Shown here in pieces: positions 50,028 to 58,427 of a stretch of 64,000 nt of DNA; within the stretch, counting starts at the first letter, position 1; each line of letters begins with the position of its first letter. The notes under the pieces are model-generated. The model was not told the origin of the DNA. It saw only the letters and a list, made by a program, of their open reading frames with translations, and ran no database searches. The stretch comes from an uncultured bacterium. GTDB taxonomy: Bacteria; Bacillota; Clostridia; Lachnospirales; Lachnospiraceae. A program made the position numbers and the translations under genes. The DNA lies in the NCBI GenBank assembly GCA_948467735.1, contig CAOKFN010000007.1:53659-117658 (forward strand), given 5' to 3'.

Positions 50028-50543
50028 ATGTCAAAACAAAAATTGATTATAATAGCAGGCTCTCCATGTGTGGGGAAAACGACAGTGACACAGAAACTTT
50101 TTACTTCTTATGAAAACAGTGCTTATTTTGATGGTGATTGGGCATGGTGTGTCAATCCGTTTTCGGTTGATGATCCGAGACTGAGAAATGGTGATAAAAC
50201 AATGTCATTTGCGTTATCAACATATTTAAACTCTAGTTTTGATTATGTCTTTTTTTCATCGGTGGTTGTTGTGGATAAAACAATTCGTGAAGCGATATTA
50301 AAAGATATCACAGCAAAAGATTATTCTGTTATTGGCATTACCTTGACTTGTTCAGAAGAAACCTTGCGTGAACGTCATAAAAAGCGTGGAGACGCAAATG
50401 AATGTTCTTTTTTCTGGCTGCATTTAAAACCATACGAAGGTGATTATGTTATCAATACGGATCATAAAAGTGTTCAGCAAATAGTTGATGAAATAAAAGT
50501 TATTGTAGATAGTGAGGTAAATGAAGAGTGGAAATTAGAATAA
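50028..50543 (+). CDS. P-loop nucleotide kinase-like protein
   Basis: A 171-residue P-loop protein. Walker A is IIIAGSPCVGKTTVTQKL; YFDGDWAWCVNPF gives an acidic substrate-site residue; a lid-like TLRERHKKRGD and DYVINTDHKSVQQIVDEIKV end the fold, as in small AAA_33/shikimate-kinase-like kinases. The substrate is unknown. ATG 50028 follows GAGAGG; a TTG one codon earlier is less likely. The gene is clearly more AT-rich than maf or ppk, suggesting acquisition. Confidence 0.75.
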   Translation: MSKQKLIIIAGSPCVGKTTVTQKLFTSYENSAYFDGDWAWCVNPFSVDDPRLRNGDKTMSFALSTYLNSSFDYVFFSSVVVVDKTIREAILKDITAKDYSVIGITLTCSEETLRERHKKRGDANECSFFWLHLKPYEGDYVINTDHKSVQQIVDEIKVIVDSEVNEEWKLE

Positions 50544-50672
50544 TTGATTTAATAACTCCTTTTTTGGAATTGTGTACCCAGTGGGAAAATGACTTATAAA
50601 TATACATTGCAAATGGCTGATTAAGATTTTATAATCAAATATATAAATCGGGGTTTGAGGAGGTGTAGTATT

Positions 50673-51086
50673 ATGAAAAGACTGTTTACCATGCTGATTG
50701 TGTTTGTCTTGTTGTTTTCTATAACGGGTTGTTCAAAAAGCAGCGACAAAACATTGTTGGACATAATCAAAGTCAGCCCGGCAGCAATGCTGGAACTACC
50801 AGATGGTTCCTCCATTTATGTGGATAGTGAGATAGATTTCATACGGTCTTTTGCTTATTTAGACCTCATGGAATCTCCAATGGAACCTACAGATAACGAA
50901 AATGATTGGTTATATCGAATTGTCTTCAATCCTTCTGAAAAGGTAATAAATGCCGATGAAATCATAGTTTCTTTTCACGAGAAATATGTTCAAATTGATT
51001 CAGAGTACTATATAACGTCCTCGGGTGTGGAGTTTGAAAGCATTCTTCAATGGGTGGAGTCAAAATTTGATTATTTTATAAACTGA
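50673..51086 (+). CDS. Small putative lipoprotein
   Basis: A 137-residue protein with a lipoprotein signal, MKRLFTMLIVFVLLFSITGC, the lipobox Cys at residue 20. The mature part has MLELPDGSSIYVDSEIDFIR and DWLYRIVFNPSE, a pattern of strands typical of small DUF5301-like surface proteins; the family was not identified with certainty. GAGGAGGTG is well placed before the ATG. AT-rich like its upstream neighbour. Confidence 0.75.
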   Translation: MKRLFTMLIVFVLLFSITGCSKSSDKTLLDIIKVSPAAMLELPDGSSIYVDSEIDFIRSFAYLDLMESPMEPTDNENDWLYRIVFNPSEKVINADEIIVSFHEKYVQIDSEYYITSSGVEFESILQWVESKFDYFIN

Positions 51087-51631
51087 GCGGCAGCTTCCGG
51101 TTTATAGAACTGTTAAGTTGTTGAAGATCATGTAATCGGAAAAATATACTTATATTTCAAAATTTATACATTGGGAACACTTTTCCGAAAAGGTTCTTTG
51201 ATTAATCAAGAGAAAACAGCGAAGAGGTATGGTGTAAAGGAGGAAATAAGATAATAAGGCTCTCGGAAAGCTTTGACAAGCTGATGTTTCAAAGAGTATT
51301 TGATACTATCATCCATTCTAAGTACTCAATATACAGTATGATAATGGAAGAGAGATTTGATATGGCTGCAAAGGACCAAGATATAGAGAAAGATGAGCTG
51401 TATAAAAAGACGATACAAAGAATCGAAAGGCATGGAATAAAGAAAACGTGGTTTAGCGACCCACTGTCAAATGTATGCAATGAGCAGAGGTTTATTGATC
51501 GGGGCGTACCTTGGTGTTCTCCATGAAAGGGCGACTGCCGGAGAACGATTCCGTCGTTTTTAAGGTTGACACAGACGCAGGTTCGTATTATGATGTGGGT
51601 AGATAGAATTGGATAGTAAGGGGGTGGCAGG
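51087..51631 (+). other. Low-information stretch with one doubtful reading frame
   Basis: The largest open frame here is an 80-codon one at 51284-51526 (starts MFQRVFDTIIHSKYSIYSMI, contains KDELYKKTIQRIERHGIKKT). No family was recognised. Its ATG has no ribosome site, although AGGAGGAAAT lies at 51239-51248 and the frame is open from there. It may be the remnant of a degraded gene. The rest shows nothing I can name. Confidence 0.3.
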
Positions 51632-51895
51632 ATGCATCCATTCGACGACGACGTATTGCAGTGCTTTCTGGACAATCAGCAGCAGCTCTTTCCCGACAGG
51701 GCGGCGGAGACGCTTGCGGAGGCGGAGAGTTTTCTGGAGGAATGCATGGCGGTAGTGGTGGATTCCGTGGAAGAAGTCATAGAATTCTTTGAGGAAGAGG
51801 GCGTCGATACGGAAGGCGCGTCAGGAGATGAAATCTTGGATGCGGATGAAGTATTCGACGTCGGCGACGGCAGATATCTGATTGTGATGGCTTAA
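51632..51895 (+). CDS. Small acidic conserved hypothetical protein
   Basis: An 87-residue, strongly acidic protein: MHPFDDDVLQCFLDNQQQLF, LAEAESFLEECMAVVVDSVE, and a final DADEVFDVGDGRYLIVMA. I know this pattern only from Lachnospiraceae proteins of unknown role, sometimes labelled glyoxalase without evidence. A GGGGTGG ribosome site precedes the ATG. It is a single gene ended by a strong terminator. Confidence 0.7.
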   Translation: MHPFDDDVLQCFLDNQQQLFPDRAAETLAEAESFLEECMAVVVDSVEEVIEFFEEEGVDTEGASGDEILDADEVFDVGDGRYLIVMA

Positions 51896-51940
51896 GAGGG
51901 AATGGGGAACTCTTTGCTATTGCGTAAATAAGGCTTTTGC

Positions 51941-51986
51941 ACGAAACGGCGCTATGTTCTTTGTGAGGAACATAGCGCCGTTTCGT
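51941..51986. terminator. Bidirectional terminator between convergent genes
   Basis: ACGAAACGGCGCTATGTTC (51941-51959) is a perfect 19-base inverted repeat of 51968-51986, with an 8-base loop. The stem is long and ends in short T runs (TTTCGTT). It lies 45 bases after the small acidic gene and 11 bases beyond the end of the minus-strand lipoprotein gene. Confidence 0.8.
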
Positions 51987-51997
51987 TCAGGGATTTG

Positions 51998-52915
51998 TCA
52001 CCGAGAAGCCGCCTCATTCAAGTGCGTGACTGTTCCATTTAGGATATCGACGGCAATTTTATTGACAACGGCCCCGGTTTTGTAATCTGTCTTAGTGTAG
52101 GTAATTTCCTGTCTTTCCCTGTCAAAATCGGTTTGATAAATGTATCGTTCTCCATTTTCAACCTTTTCGGTGGTTCCTAGCCAATCTGGGTAGAAGCTCA
52201 GTTCAATATCCTTAAGAAGTTTATATAATAAATCTTCATTTAATACAATCTCTTCTATCCGTTTCCCCTCATGGCTTTGGCGTTCGCCAACGTCGGCAGT
52301 CCTATTGATGGATTTTAGATATTCGGAGGCTTCTTCATCTGCCTGCTTCCGGATTTCTTGGAGATCCTGATCAGTGAAAAGGTATTGCTTTCCGGAATCT
52401 TTCAAAGGCTGAACCAGTGTTTCAAGTTCTTCCTCCGATAAGCCGGAATATACATCCAGTCTCGTATAAAAACACAACTCATAGCCTTGGTCCGCCGTTA
52501 GCCGAAAACGCATCAAATTTTTTGAATTGGTTCCGCTGATATTTACAAAGACATTGTCCTCGAATCCATATTCCAGATATGTGGTTAATGCGTAAACGGA
52601 AAGAATGCCGTCTTCCTCAAAAGTTTCCATCACCTTGTAACCAACGCCGCAGCATTCCCCGGGAGAATATTTTCCCTTATTTGTCTCAATGATAGCGGAT
52701 TTTATTGCTTCAGAGAGCGGTTTGGGCTCTGAAACATCATTTTCCTGCATGATTGGTTCGGAGATTTCATTTGATGAGGCATTTGAATCGTCGCTCGGCG
52801 GTTCTGTTTGAGAGTAAATGAGGGCATCGCCGTTTGTGACATTCTTTTGTGCGCTGCATGCGCTGCTGCATAATGCCAAAAGCAGCCCATAGAGTGGGAT
52901 GCATATTTTTTTCAC
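51998..52915 (-). CDS. Putative lipoprotein of unknown function
   Basis: A 305-residue protein with a lipoprotein signal (LYGLLLALCSSAC, lipobox Cys about residue 20) and a Ser/Asn/Glu-rich linker to about residue 70. The globular part includes KYSPGECCGVGYKVMETFEE, DLQEIRKQADEEASEYLKSI and YIYQTDFDRERQEITYTKTD. No family was recognised. It should be anchored on the outer face of the membrane. It is a single gene, with the ribosome site AAGGAGG before the ATG. Confidence 0.75.
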   Translation of the reverse strand: MKKICIPLYGLLLALCSSACSAQKNVTNGDALIYSQTEPPSDDSNASSNEISEPIMQENDVSEPKPLSEAIKSAIIETNKGKYSPGECCGVGYKVMETFEEDGILSVYALTTYLEYGFEDNVFVNISGTNSKNLMRFRLTADQGYELCFYTRLDVYSGLSEEELETLVQPLKDSGKQYLFTDQDLQEIRKQADEEASEYLKSINRTADVGERQSHEGKRIEEIVLNEDLLYKLLKDIELSFYPDWLGTTEKVENGERYIYQTDFDRERQEITYTKTDYKTGAVVNKIAVDILNGTVTHLNEAASR

Positions 52916-53083
52916 TGCAATGTCCTCCTTAACTTAAAACTATGGATAACATATTCGGTCAGAATCTGCGGTATGCTATGCAGTTCTGATAACAGGGTTT
53001 GCAAAGCGGCTCCTGTAATACTGCTTATCTTTTTTGGTTCTGATAAAAGGCATTCAGGCTGGCATAATGGGGTGGGAAAAGAA

Positions 53084-53977
53084 TTACTGAAAAGCGGCCC
53101 GGGCTTTCTTAAGATCTTCCAAGACGGCATAGGGCACGAACAGCTTTCCATAACCCACGGCCAAATCCAGCCCCGGTTTATTCGCGCCGTGGAAGTCGCT
53201 GCCGCCGCTTAGGAGCAGGCCGTATTTTGCGGCCAAGGCCCGAACCTGTCGCTCCTCCGCGGGGCAGTAGGTGCTGTAAATCGCCTCGATGCCCATAAGC
53301 CCGGCCTCTTTTAACTTGGCGGTCAGGGTATCCAGCCGTTCCTCGCTCATATGGTAAAGCATGGGATGGGCAAGAATGGGAATGCCTTTTGCGGCTAGAA
53401 TCAGCTTCACAGCCTGTTTGGGAGTCACCTTCTCACGGGGGACGTAGCAGGGGCCGTGATCATCGATATAGCGTTCAAAAGCTTCTTTCATGCTCTTGAT
53501 ATAGCCGTGAGTCAGCATAAATTTCGCATAATGCGCCCTTGTGATCACGGAGCCGGGAAATTCCGCGAGAAGCTCTTCATAAGTGACGTGGATTCCATGC
53601 TCCTGCAGCAGTGCGCACATTTTGCGGTTTCTTGTGTCTCTGGAATCCACAAATTCCTGAATATGTTTTCTCAGCACATCGCAGTGATAATCGATAAATA
53701 ATCCGAGAATGTGGATATCCTGCCCCTCATATTCCGTGGAAAATTCAATGCCGGGGATGATTTCCGGCACGGCGCGCGAGCCGCCGGATTTTAGGCTCTT
53801 GGCATATGCGGCGGCCTCCTCCAGCCCGTCTATGGTGTCATGATCCGTGAGGGCGAAGGCCGCCAAGCCTTTTTCCATCGCATAGTCCACCAGCTGGGCG
53901 GGAGAGAAGGTGCCGTCGGAGCGGGTGGAATGCACATGCAGGTCAACGGGGCGTATGGAAACGGCGTCTTTATTCAT
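53084..53977 (-). CDS. PHP-domain phosphoesterase (TrpH/YciV-like)
   Basis: A 297-residue metal-dependent phosphoesterase. The PHP motifs are VDLHVHSTRSDGTFSP, ALTDHDTIDG, PGIEFSTEYEG, ITRAHYAKFML, ILAHPMLY and SGGSDFHGANKPG, giving the full set of His/Asp/Glu ligands. TrpH/YciV relatives degrade short RNAs or 3',5'-bisnucleotides. It overlaps the end of the ABC-F gene by 8 bases on the same strand and is probably translated with it. Confidence 0.9.
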   Translation of the reverse strand: MNKDAVSIRPVDLHVHSTRSDGTFSPAQLVDYAMEKGLAAFALTDHDTIDGLEEAAAYAKSLKSGGSRAVPEIIPGIEFSTEYEGQDIHILGLFIDYHCDVLRKHIQEFVDSRDTRNRKMCALLQEHGIHVTYEELLAEFPGSVITRAHYAKFMLTHGYIKSMKEAFERYIDDHGPCYVPREKVTPKQAVKLILAAKGIPILAHPMLYHMSEERLDTLTAKLKEAGLMGIEAIYSTYCPAEERQVRALAAKYGLLLSGGSDFHGANKPGLDLAVGYGKLFVPYAVLEDLKKARAAFQ

Positions 53978-55616
53978 ACTCTTCTTCTTCCTCTTCCTTA
54001 TGGTCCGTCACGGCGGTCCGCTTTCTTGCCATCTCGTCGTTTGCCAGATATTCGTCGTAGGTGGTTATCTTGTCGATCAAGGTGCCGTCGGGCAGGATTT
54101 CCATAATACGGTTGGCGGTAGTTTCCACAAATTGATGGTCATGGCAGGAGAACAGGGCCACGCCGGGGAATTTAATCAATCCGTTGTTCAGGGCGGTGAT
54201 GGATTCCATATCCAGATGGTTGGTGGGCTCGTCCAGCACAAGGCAGTTGGCGCCGCTGATCATCATCTTGGACAGAAGGCAGCGCACCTTTTCCCCTCCC
54301 GAAAGCACCTTCACCTTTTTGACCCCGTCTTCTCCCGCGAATAACATGCGGCCCAGAAAGCCCCGCACATAAGTCACATCCTTTATCGGAGAATACCCGG
54401 TCAGCCAGTCCACGATAGTAAGGTCGTTGTCGAATTCCGCCGTATTGTCCTTGGGAAAATAAGCCTGAGAGGTGGTCACGCCCCATTTGACGCTTCCCTC
54501 ATCCGGCTCCAGCTCGCCCATAAGAATCTGGAACAGGGTGGTCTTGGCAAGCTCCTGACTTCCCACAAAGGCAATCTTGTCGTCATGCCCCATGACAAAG
54601 GAAATATCGTTCAATGTTTTTTCGCCGTTGACGGTTTTGGACAGATGCTCCACCGTCAGGACTTCGTTCCCGATTTCGCGCTCCGGGCGGAAGTCAATAT
54701 AGGGATATTTGCGGCTGGAAGGCTTGATTTCATCCAGCTCGATTTTCTCCAGCGCCCGCTTTCTGGAAGTGGCCTGCTTGGACTTGGAAGCGTTTGCGGA
54801 GAAACGGGAAATAAATTCCTGCAGCTCCTTGATTTTCTCTTCCTTTTTCTTGTTGGCTTCCTTCATCTGGCGTATGAGCAGCTGGCTGGACTCATACCAG
54901 AAATCGTAATTGCCCGCGTAGAGCTGGATTTTGCCGTAATCAATGTCGGCGATATGGGTGCATACTTTGTTTAAGAAGTAACGGTCATGGGAAACCACAA
55001 TGACGGTGTTCTCAAAGTCTATCAGAAAATCCTCCAGCCATGAGATGGCGTCCAAATCCAGATGGTTGGTGGGCTCGTCCAGAAGCAGGATGTCCGGATT
55101 GCCGAACAGGGCTTTGGCCAGCAGCACCTTTACTTTTATGCTGCCCTCCAAATCCTTCATCACGGAAGCATGCAGCTCCGTTCCCACGCCGAGGCCGTTT
55201 AAGAGCATGGCGGCGTTGGATTCCGCCTCCCAGCCGTTCATTTCCGCGAATTCGCCTTCCAGCTCGCTGGCCCGGATGCCGTCCTCGTCGGTGAAATCTT
55301 CCTTTGCGTAGATGGCGTCCTTTTCCTTCATAATCTGATACAGGCGCTCATTTCCCATGATGACGGTGTCCAGCACAATCTGGTCGTCGTATTTGAAGTG
55401 ATCCTGTTCCAAGACGGAGAGCCGCTGGCCCGGGGTGATAAAGATGTCGCCCTTTGTGGTTTCCAGCCTGCCGTCCAAAATTTTTAAAAAGGTGGACTTT
55501 CCCGCGCCGTTGGCGCCAATCAGCCCGTAACAGTTGCCCTCCGTAAATTTGATGTTTACATCCTCAAATAATGCTTTTTTTCCGATACGCAGGGTGACAT
55601 TGTTTGCGCTTATCAT
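53970..55616 (-). CDS. ABC-F family ATPase (YkpA/YbiT-like)
   Basis: A 548-residue soluble protein with two ABC domains joined by a basic linker (SANASKSKQATSRKRALEK), the ABC-F layout; such proteins act on ribosomes. Domain 1 has GANGAGKST and ILLLDEPTNHLDLDA, but its signature reads DLEGSIKVKVLLAKAL in place of SGG(E/Q). Domain 2 has a normal LSGGEKVRC and LVLDEPTNHLDMES, but its Walker A reads VGSQELAKTTLF. The C terminus is a Glu run. GAGGAGG precedes the ATG. Confidence 0.92.
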   Translation of the reverse strand: MISANNVTLRIGKKALFEDVNIKFTEGNCYGLIGANGAGKSTFLKILDGRLETTKGDIFITPGQRLSVLEQDHFKYDDQIVLDTVIMGNERLYQIMKEKDAIYAKEDFTDEDGIRASELEGEFAEMNGWEAESNAAMLLNGLGVGTELHASVMKDLEGSIKVKVLLAKALFGNPDILLLDEPTNHLDLDAISWLEDFLIDFENTVIVVSHDRYFLNKVCTHIADIDYGKIQLYAGNYDFWYESSQLLIRQMKEANKKKEEKIKELQEFISRFSANASKSKQATSRKRALEKIELDEIKPSSRKYPYIDFRPEREIGNEVLTVEHLSKTVNGEKTLNDISFVMGHDDKIAFVGSQELAKTTLFQILMGELEPDEGSVKWGVTTSQAYFPKDNTAEFDNDLTIVDWLTGYSPIKDVTYVRGFLGRMLFAGEDGVKKVKVLSGGEKVRCLLSKMMISGANCLVLDEPTNHLDMESITALNNGLIKFPGVALFSCHDHQFVETTANRIMEILPDGTLIDKITTYDEYLANDEMARKRTAVTDHKEEEEEEYE

Positions 55617-55674
55617 ATTTCATACCTCCTCTATTTCTGACAATAAAAAGCCTGCTTTCTAGTGTAATAGTTTC

Positions 55675-55780
55675 AATGCCGCGCCGTCCATGCAGGGAAG
55701 AACGTTTTAGAAGCCGAGCCGCCCATGCAGGGACGAAAATTTCAGCGCCGCGGCAGTCCCATAGGGAAGAAATTGTTATC
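55675..55780 (+). repeat. Degenerate 35-36-bp tandem repeat upstream of the ABC-F gene
   Basis: Three decayed units start at 55675, 55711 and 55746. The first two share GCCGCGCCGTCCATGCAGGG or a close variant, and the third keeps GCCGCG and CCCATAGGGA. They lie 60-165 bases upstream of the minus-strand ABC-F start. Confidence 0.6.
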
Positions 55781-55975
55781 TACAGGGGACGCTTCCGTCT
55801 TGGGACTGTTTCAAGTTTCTATTTGACATTTCGCCGTCGCATCTTCCGGGAACTTATTTCATATTTATGATAACAAACTTCGTCAATTCGACGGCGCTGC
55901 AGCCGGAAGCCGCGAAATACAGTCACTCTACTATTATACATAAAATTCCTGCTTTTTCAAGGAAAAAGAGAGGGA

Positions 55976-56004
55976 TTGTGAAAAAGGACGGCATATGCTA
56001 TGAT
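55976..56004 (+). promoter_or_regulatory. Promoter of the DUF4299 gene
   Basis: TTGTGA (55976-55981), 17 bases, TATGAT (55999-56004) preceded by TGC (extended -10). Transcription would begin near 56011. Confidence 0.6.
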
Positions 56005-56285
56005 ATATTACATAACGCCAGAATTTACCGTACTGCATTGGTTAAACGTATAGGGCTGGCGTTAGGTAGTCAGGTACCTCGGAAAATTTAACTGTTAAGC
56101 AGTATCAATTGAAATCAGGAGCCGCGGGCGCTGGGATAATGCTGCCAGATAACTGTCATGGAAACGCCGATGATTCACGGGGAAACAGGCGGTTCATGGA
56201 TAAGCCGATGATTTGCTAAAGAAGCAGGCGATTTGTGGAAAATTGACGGTTCGCGCAGGAGACGACGCGGGAAAGGAGCATGATT
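56005..56285 (+). other. Long untranslated leader of the DUF4299 gene
   Basis: About 275 bases separate the predicted start from the ATG at 56286. No known riboswitch was recognised. CGATGATT and close variants recur (GCCGATGATTCACG, GCCGATGATTTGC, GGCGATTTGTGG), spaced 20-45 bases, as a decayed repeat. AAAGGAG sits 7 bases before 56286. Confidence 0.45.
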
Positions 56286-57182
56286 ATGGCGTTTACATTA
56301 TTGGTAAAACAGAAAAAACTTTTTGGCAAGACCAGACTGGATATTCCGTCCTTGGCGCAGGCCTGCGGATTCAAGTACGGTTCCAACAATGAATTTTATA
56401 TTCTACAGGAGGAAGAGCAGGAGAACAATTCCGCTATTTTCTACAATCCTGACAGGATTGGCCGGGGAATTGTTTTCGACGGCAGCAGGGCCGGGGAAGG
56501 GATTTATGAGGTCAGCTATAATATTCCTGATACAAGGGCGGAAATTGCGGATTTTGTCAGGCTGGTCAAGGAAATGGAGCGGCGTCTGGGAAAAGTGGAG
56601 ATGTACTGCGTGGAGGAGGAGCGGGCGTTTACAAGCGGGGAGCTGGAAGAGGGAATCGACCGTTTCGCGGCGTTCAGCTTGGAGTCCCTTCGGCGGTTCT
56701 GCGGCAATAAGGAGTATTCGGAATATATTCTGTCGCTGGCATTATGGCCTTATACCCTGCCGAAAGAAAAGGCAGCGCTATGGGAAAGCTGTACGGAGCT
56801 TTTGGATTTCGAGCAGACCCTGCACGACCTGCAGTCCATGGACGTGTATTATGCGAAGCCGCGCCTGCTGCAGAAAAACGATACGAAAGCCATCGGGGCC
56901 TTTTATGTGCTCACGGAGGAATGCGTCAGTGTTTTCCCCGTTCGTGCGGACGGCTTTTTAAATTTTGATGAGATTAAAATTGACGAAGCGTTCATTCAAT
57001 TTTTTATTTACAGCGAACAGCGCGTGATGGAGGGGCTGTATTCCTATGAGCATTTTATAGAAGAAATGAAAGGGCGGGGAGCCCAAATGTTCGACGGCGC
57101 CCATATTCTGGTTCCGTCCATGAACAAGGCGGCGCTGGAAGGGCTGGCGGGGAAGCTGGGGAGCGCGGGGCATAAATTGTGA
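56286..57182 (+). CDS. DUF4299 family protein
   Basis: A 298-residue soluble protein. It begins MAFTLLVKQKKLFGKTRLDI and contains FYNPDRIGRGIVFDGS, YEVSYNIPDTRAEIADFVRL, YTLPKEKAALWESCTELLDF and a C-terminal YVLTEECVSVFPVRADGFLN. This matches DUF4299 of Firmicutes, which has no known activity. The ATG at 56286 is better spaced from AAAGGAG than the in-frame ATG six bases upstream. It has its own promoter and long leader. Confidence 0.85.
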   Translation: MAFTLLVKQKKLFGKTRLDIPSLAQACGFKYGSNNEFYILQEEEQENNSAIFYNPDRIGRGIVFDGSRAGEGIYEVSYNIPDTRAEIADFVRLVKEMERRLGKVEMYCVEEERAFTSGELEEGIDRFAAFSLESLRRFCGNKEYSEYILSLALWPYTLPKEKAALWESCTELLDFEQTLHDLQSMDVYYAKPRLLQKNDTKAIGAFYVLTEECVSVFPVRADGFLNFDEIKIDEAFIQFFIYSEQRVMEGLYSYEHFIEEMKGRGAQMFDGAHILVPSMNKAALEGLAGKLGSAGHKL

Positions 57183-57250
57183 GGCGTGTTCCGCCGTGGA
57201 TTTATTCCCGCGAGGGTCACAATTTCCTAAAGGAAATTCCTAAAGGAAAT

Positions 57251-57287
57251 GCCAAGGCGTCCAAAGGGAACCTTCTGCTCTGCAGCG
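57251..57287 (+). repeat. Dispersed repeat, copy 2
   Basis: It resembles 7204-7241 (GGCGTCCAAAGG core, CTGCAGCG end). It is followed by a perfect 20-base palindrome AATGTGTCCATGGACACATT (57304-57323) with a TTTT run and preceded by the twofold TTTCCTAAAGGAAAT. The whole looks like a structured intergenic element. Confidence 0.6.
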
Positions 57288-57465
57288 CTGCAAGCTTGAT
57301 GCCAATGTGTCCATGGACACATTTTGCTTGGCGGCGGGGTCTTTGATTTGCATCATAAGGAAAAATAGACAGTTCTCCGAGACCTGCGAAATTCACAGCG
57401 GATAAAGAACACAAATACCAGCAGTTGGAAACAATGCATCTTTCAAAGGGCTTGTTGTGAATTAA

Positions 57466-57496
57466 CTTTGGAACAAAAGAGGCTGTTCCCCCAAAG
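57466..57496 (+). other. Intergenic hairpin
   Basis: CTTTGGAACA (57466-57475) pairs with TGTTCC...CCAAAG (57484-57496), with one bulge. No T tract follows. The remaining bases between 57183 and 57678 show no gene. Confidence 0.5.
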
Positions 57497-57678
57497 TCGT
57501 CAACCTCTGTGTTTATGCGGATTTATGTGATATCGTTTTTGCTCTCATCCGCTTAATATGGACTAAGAAAAAATCGACTGCGAATATGGCGAAGAAATAT
57601 TACAGAGGCAGATAGTTTTGCGGCAGATACGTTTGAGGCGAATATAACTGTGACAATAGAAAGGGAGGAGAAAGGCAT

Positions 57679-58164
57679 ATGGCAGGAGATTACCGGAATT
57701 TAGACAAAATATATACCACACAGTGGCCCTTCCATCATTTTGAATTGGAGGAACGCAGTTACATTTCGGAGGATGCGGCAAGGGAGCTTTTTGATAAGAT
57801 GGGGTATTTTGCGGAGGTATTTTTTGAGGCGGGCAGGAGGAAATTAAGCGTTCTTTTCAGGACATCCACTGTGGAAGCAGTGATTTACAGCGATGGGGAG
57901 CCTTTTTATTCCTATTCTTTCCGGATAGAGGGGGAGGACTATAAAACAGTACGCTTACGGTCTTTTCGCATAAAAAATATCTCCTGCAATTTAAGAGAGG
58001 AAGGAGATTTGGCATATATGACGGAATGGCTTGTGGGTACGCAGAAGAGAAGTTATGTCAAAAAGTATTCCCCGGAGCTGAGAAAGGCGTTGAGGCTGGA
58101 TTTTAATGAGTATGACGAACTGCTTGACAGGGTGGAAGGGATTGATGCGGAGCAGTGGAAATAG
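57679..58164 (+). CDS. Hypothetical 161-residue protein
   Basis: The protein begins MAGDYRNLDKIYTTQWPFHH and has a mixed alpha-beta pattern with YFAEVFFEAGRRKLSVLFRT, EAVIYSDGEPFYSYSFRIEG and KTVRLRSFRIKNISCNLREE. I do not recognise the family. No signal peptide or membrane segment is present. GGGAGGAGAAAGG gives a strong ribosome site. It follows the 57.2-57.6 kb repeat region and may be a single gene. Confidence 0.7.
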   Translation: MAGDYRNLDKIYTTQWPFHHFELEERSYISEDAARELFDKMGYFAEVFFEAGRRKLSVLFRTSTVEAVIYSDGEPFYSYSFRIEGEDYKTVRLRSFRIKNISCNLREEGDLAYMTEWLVGTQKRSYVKKYSPELRKALRLDFNEYDELLDRVEGIDAEQWK

Positions 58165-58351
58165 CTGCGTTCGAGTGTGGAACACAACTACAGGATAATG
58201 GGTTTGCAGCTTTGCAGGACATGGGCGAATTTGCTGCTGATTTATGTGATTATCAAAGGATGCGGACGATACGGCAGTATTTCAACTCTTTGCGGAAATG
58301 CAGGGAAAATGCTTTTTGTAAAAAGAATAAGTGCTTGTTCAAATATATGTT

Positions 58352-58379
58352 TTGGCAGATTGAGTAATTTTGATATGAT
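58352..58379 (+). promoter_or_regulatory. Promoter of the YhcG/DUF1016 gene
   Basis: TTGGCA (58352-58357), 16 bases, TATGAT (58374-58379) preceded by TGA. An imperfect palindrome GTTCGGACACTGTTTGAAT (58382-58400) sits at the start point and could be an operator. Confidence 0.6.
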
Positions 58380-58427
58380 TAGTTCGGACACTGTTTGAAT
58401 TTTGGGCGCAAAAAAGAGGTTAAAAAA

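Noticed and set aside
58155..58367. 70-codon frame between the hypothetical gene and YhcG
   Set aside because: It overlaps the end of the upstream gene and the YhcG promoter, without a ribosome site or recognisable sequence.
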